Of a stretch of 6,142 nucleotides of DNA, positions 4,956-6,142 are shown one piece after another. Numbering within the stretch: position 1 is the first letter of the stretch; each line of letters begins with the position of its first letter. Below the pieces are notes generated by a model. It did no database searches, was not told the origin of the DNA, and saw only the letters and a program-made list of their open reading frames with translations. This DNA is from Rickettsiales bacterium. Its GTDB lineage: Bacteria > Pseudomonadota > Alphaproteobacteria > Rickettsiales > CANDYO01. The stretch covers positions 1 through 6,142 of the forward strand of contig CANDYO010000122.1 in the NCBI GenBank assembly GCA_947424995.1. The letters are read 5' to 3'. A program made the translations under genes and the position numbers.

Positions 4956-6142
4956 ATGGCTAAGGCAAAATTTGAAAGAAATAAGCCGCACTGTAATATT
5001 GGTACGATTGGTCACGTTGATCACGGTAAGACCACATTAACAGCGGCAATAACTAGTGTATTATCAGTGCTTGGCGGTGGTAAGGTAGTAGCTTATGATG
5101 AAATAGATAAAGCTCCTGAAGAAAAAGCACGTGGTATTACCATTGCGACAGCGCACGTTGAATATGAAACTGCGAATCGTCACTATGCTCACGTGGATTG
5201 CCCAGGACATGCTGATTATGTAAAAAACATGATCACCGGTGCTGCCCAAATGGATGGCGCGATATTAGTAGTATCAGCAGCTGACGGCCCAATGCCACAA
5301 ACTAGAGAGCATATTCTTTTAGCTCGACAAGTTGGTGTTCCTTATCTAGTGGTGTTTATGAATAAAGTGGATATGGTTGATGATCCAGAATTATTAGAAT
5401 TAGTGGAAATGGAAGTAAGAGAGTTATTAACTTCTTATGGATTCCCAGGTGATGATATTCCAGTTATCAAAGGATCAGCATTAGCTGCCTTAGAAGGTAA
5501 CAAAGATGAGATTGGTAAAGATAAAGTTATAGAATTAATGGCTGCAGTTGATAGCTATATTCCACAACCTGATCGTCCGATTGATAAGCCATTCTTAATG
5601 CCAATAGAAGACGTGTTCTCAATTTCAGGACGTGGAACAGTTGTGACTGGAAGAATTGAAACTGGTATTGTGAAAGTTGGTGAAGAAGTTGAGATTGTTG
5701 GATTACGTCCAACTCAAAAGACTATCTGTACTGGCGTTGAAATGTTCCGTAAGTTATTAGACGAAGGACGTGCTGGTGATAACGTAGGTATATTATTACG
5801 TGGAACTAAGAGAGAAGATGTGGAAAGAGGTCAAGTACTTGTAAAACCAGGTAGCATGACACCGCATACTAATTTTGAAGCGGAAGCGTATATTTTAAAT
5901 AAAGAAGAAGGTGGTAGACATACTCCATTTTTCGCGAATTACCGTCCACAGTTTTATTTCAGAACTACTGACGTTACTGGAACGATAATTTTACCTGAAG
6001 GTAAAGAAATGGTGATGCCTGGAGATAACGTTAATCTTAAGGTTGAGCTAATTTCTCCGATTGCAATGAACGAAGGCTTAAGATTCGCTATTCGTGAAGG
6101 TGGTCGTACCGTTGGTGCTGGCGTTGTTGCCAAAATTTTAAA
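4956..6142 (+). CDS. tuf: Elongation factor Tu, missing last codon(s)
   Basis: EF-Tu is the GTPase that delivers aminoacyl-tRNA to the ribosomal A site. The window holds 395 whole codons plus two bases, ending ...GAGVVAKIL, so essentially only the final residue and stop are cut off (related EF-Tu proteins are about 394-396 residues). All GTPase elements are intact: GHVDHGKT (19-26), the switch I segment RGITI (59-63), DCPGH (81-85), NKVD (136-139) and SAL (174-176). Domain II begins near DKPFLMPIEDVFSISGRGTVVTGR (210-233). Domain III carries GGRHTPFFANYRPQFYFRTTDVTG (319-342). KPHCN at 10-14, with Cys where gammaproteobacteria and Rickettsia have Val, occurs in other alphaproteobacteria, so it is a lineage marker, not a defect. 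AAGGAG ten bases upstream sets the start. Expression probably comes from read-through of the tRNA promoter, with possible leader control. Confidence 0.98.
   Translation, partial: MAKAKFERNKPHCNIGTIGHVDHGKTTLTAAITSVLSVLGGGKVVAYDEIDKAPEEKARGITIATAHVEYETANRHYAHVDCPGHADYVKNMITGAAQMDGAILVVSAADGPMPQTREHILLARQVGVPYLVVFMNKVDMVDDPELLELVEMEVRELLTSYGFPGDDIPVIKGSALAALEGNKDEIGKDKVIELMAAVDSYIPQPDRPIDKPFLMPIEDVFSISGRGTVVTGRIETGIVKVGEEVEIVGLRPTQKTICTGVEMFRKLLDEGRAGDNVGILLRGTKREDVERGQVLVKPGSMTPHTNFEAEAYILNKEEGGRHTPFFANYRPQFYFRTTDVTGTIILPEGKEMVMPGDNVNLKVELISPIAMNEGLRFAIREGGRTVGAGVVAKIL

Noticed and set aside
4986..5000. Cys13 in EF-Tu (KPHCN instead of KPHVN) as an anomaly
   Set aside because: The same residue is known in EF-Tu of other alphaproteobacteria, so it is a lineage trait.
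5064..5712. Two 61-codon frames on the - strand (5064-5249 and 5527-5712)
   Set aside because: Both lie inside tuf, whose protein is fully conserved; they have no ribosome site and low-complexity translations.
1..6142. Search for transposase, integrase, CRISPR array, toxin-antitoxin pair or attachment site at the tRNA genes
   Set aside because: No such reading frames, spaced repeats or tRNA 3'-end duplications were seen; the only repeats are inside the ankyrin gene or are small hairpins.

Overview
The window is a piece of an AT-rich alphaproteobacterial chromosome. The best guess is an obligate or host-associated intracellular lineage (Rickettsiales- or Holosporales-like). Four things support this: very low GC in non-coding DNA; a long ankyrin-repeat protein; an EF-Tu that reads as alphaproteobacterial (KPHCN near the N-terminus, compact domain I); and the order rlmB - tRNA-Tyr - tRNA-Gly - tuf, which resembles a translation-gene neighbourhood known from alphaproteobacteria and, in part, the tyrU-glyT-thrT-tufB unit of E. 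coli. The genus cannot be fixed from this sequence alone.

Left part (1-1597): the 3' portion of an ankyrin-repeat gene on the + strand. It is open at its 5' end and runs into the window edge. It contains two tandem copies of a module of about 193 residues, each with five ankyrin units and an inserted beta-rich segment. It ends in a cysteine-bearing tail with a YSD triplet repeat. A long hairpin lies between this gene and the convergent flavoprotein gene.

Middle (1598-3810): three genes on the - strand. In transcription order they are a stand-alone GyrI/AraC-type effector-binding domain protein (3783-3283), an unrecognised helical 294-residue protein (3039-2155), and an NAD(P)H-dependent FMN reductase-like flavoprotein (2113-1598). 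The last two are 41 bp apart and probably co-transcribed. The effector-binding gene starts 27 bp after rlmB ends and probably belongs to the rlmB transcript. The 243-bp gap at 3040-3282 splits into an extremely AT-rich part and a GC-richer, hairpin-bearing part.

Right part (3811-6142): rlmB (23S rRNA 2'-O-methyltransferase) on the - strand, divergent from the tRNA-Tyr, tRNA-Gly and tuf unit on the + strand. The candidate promoters for the two directions overlap. tuf is complete except for its last codon or codons. Its leader can fold so that the Shine-Dalgarno sequence is paired, which suggests translational control of EF-Tu. The right half is therefore ordinary translation machinery. The left half is accessory and host-interaction-type material. 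No mobile element, CRISPR array or clearly new defence or biosynthetic system is visible.
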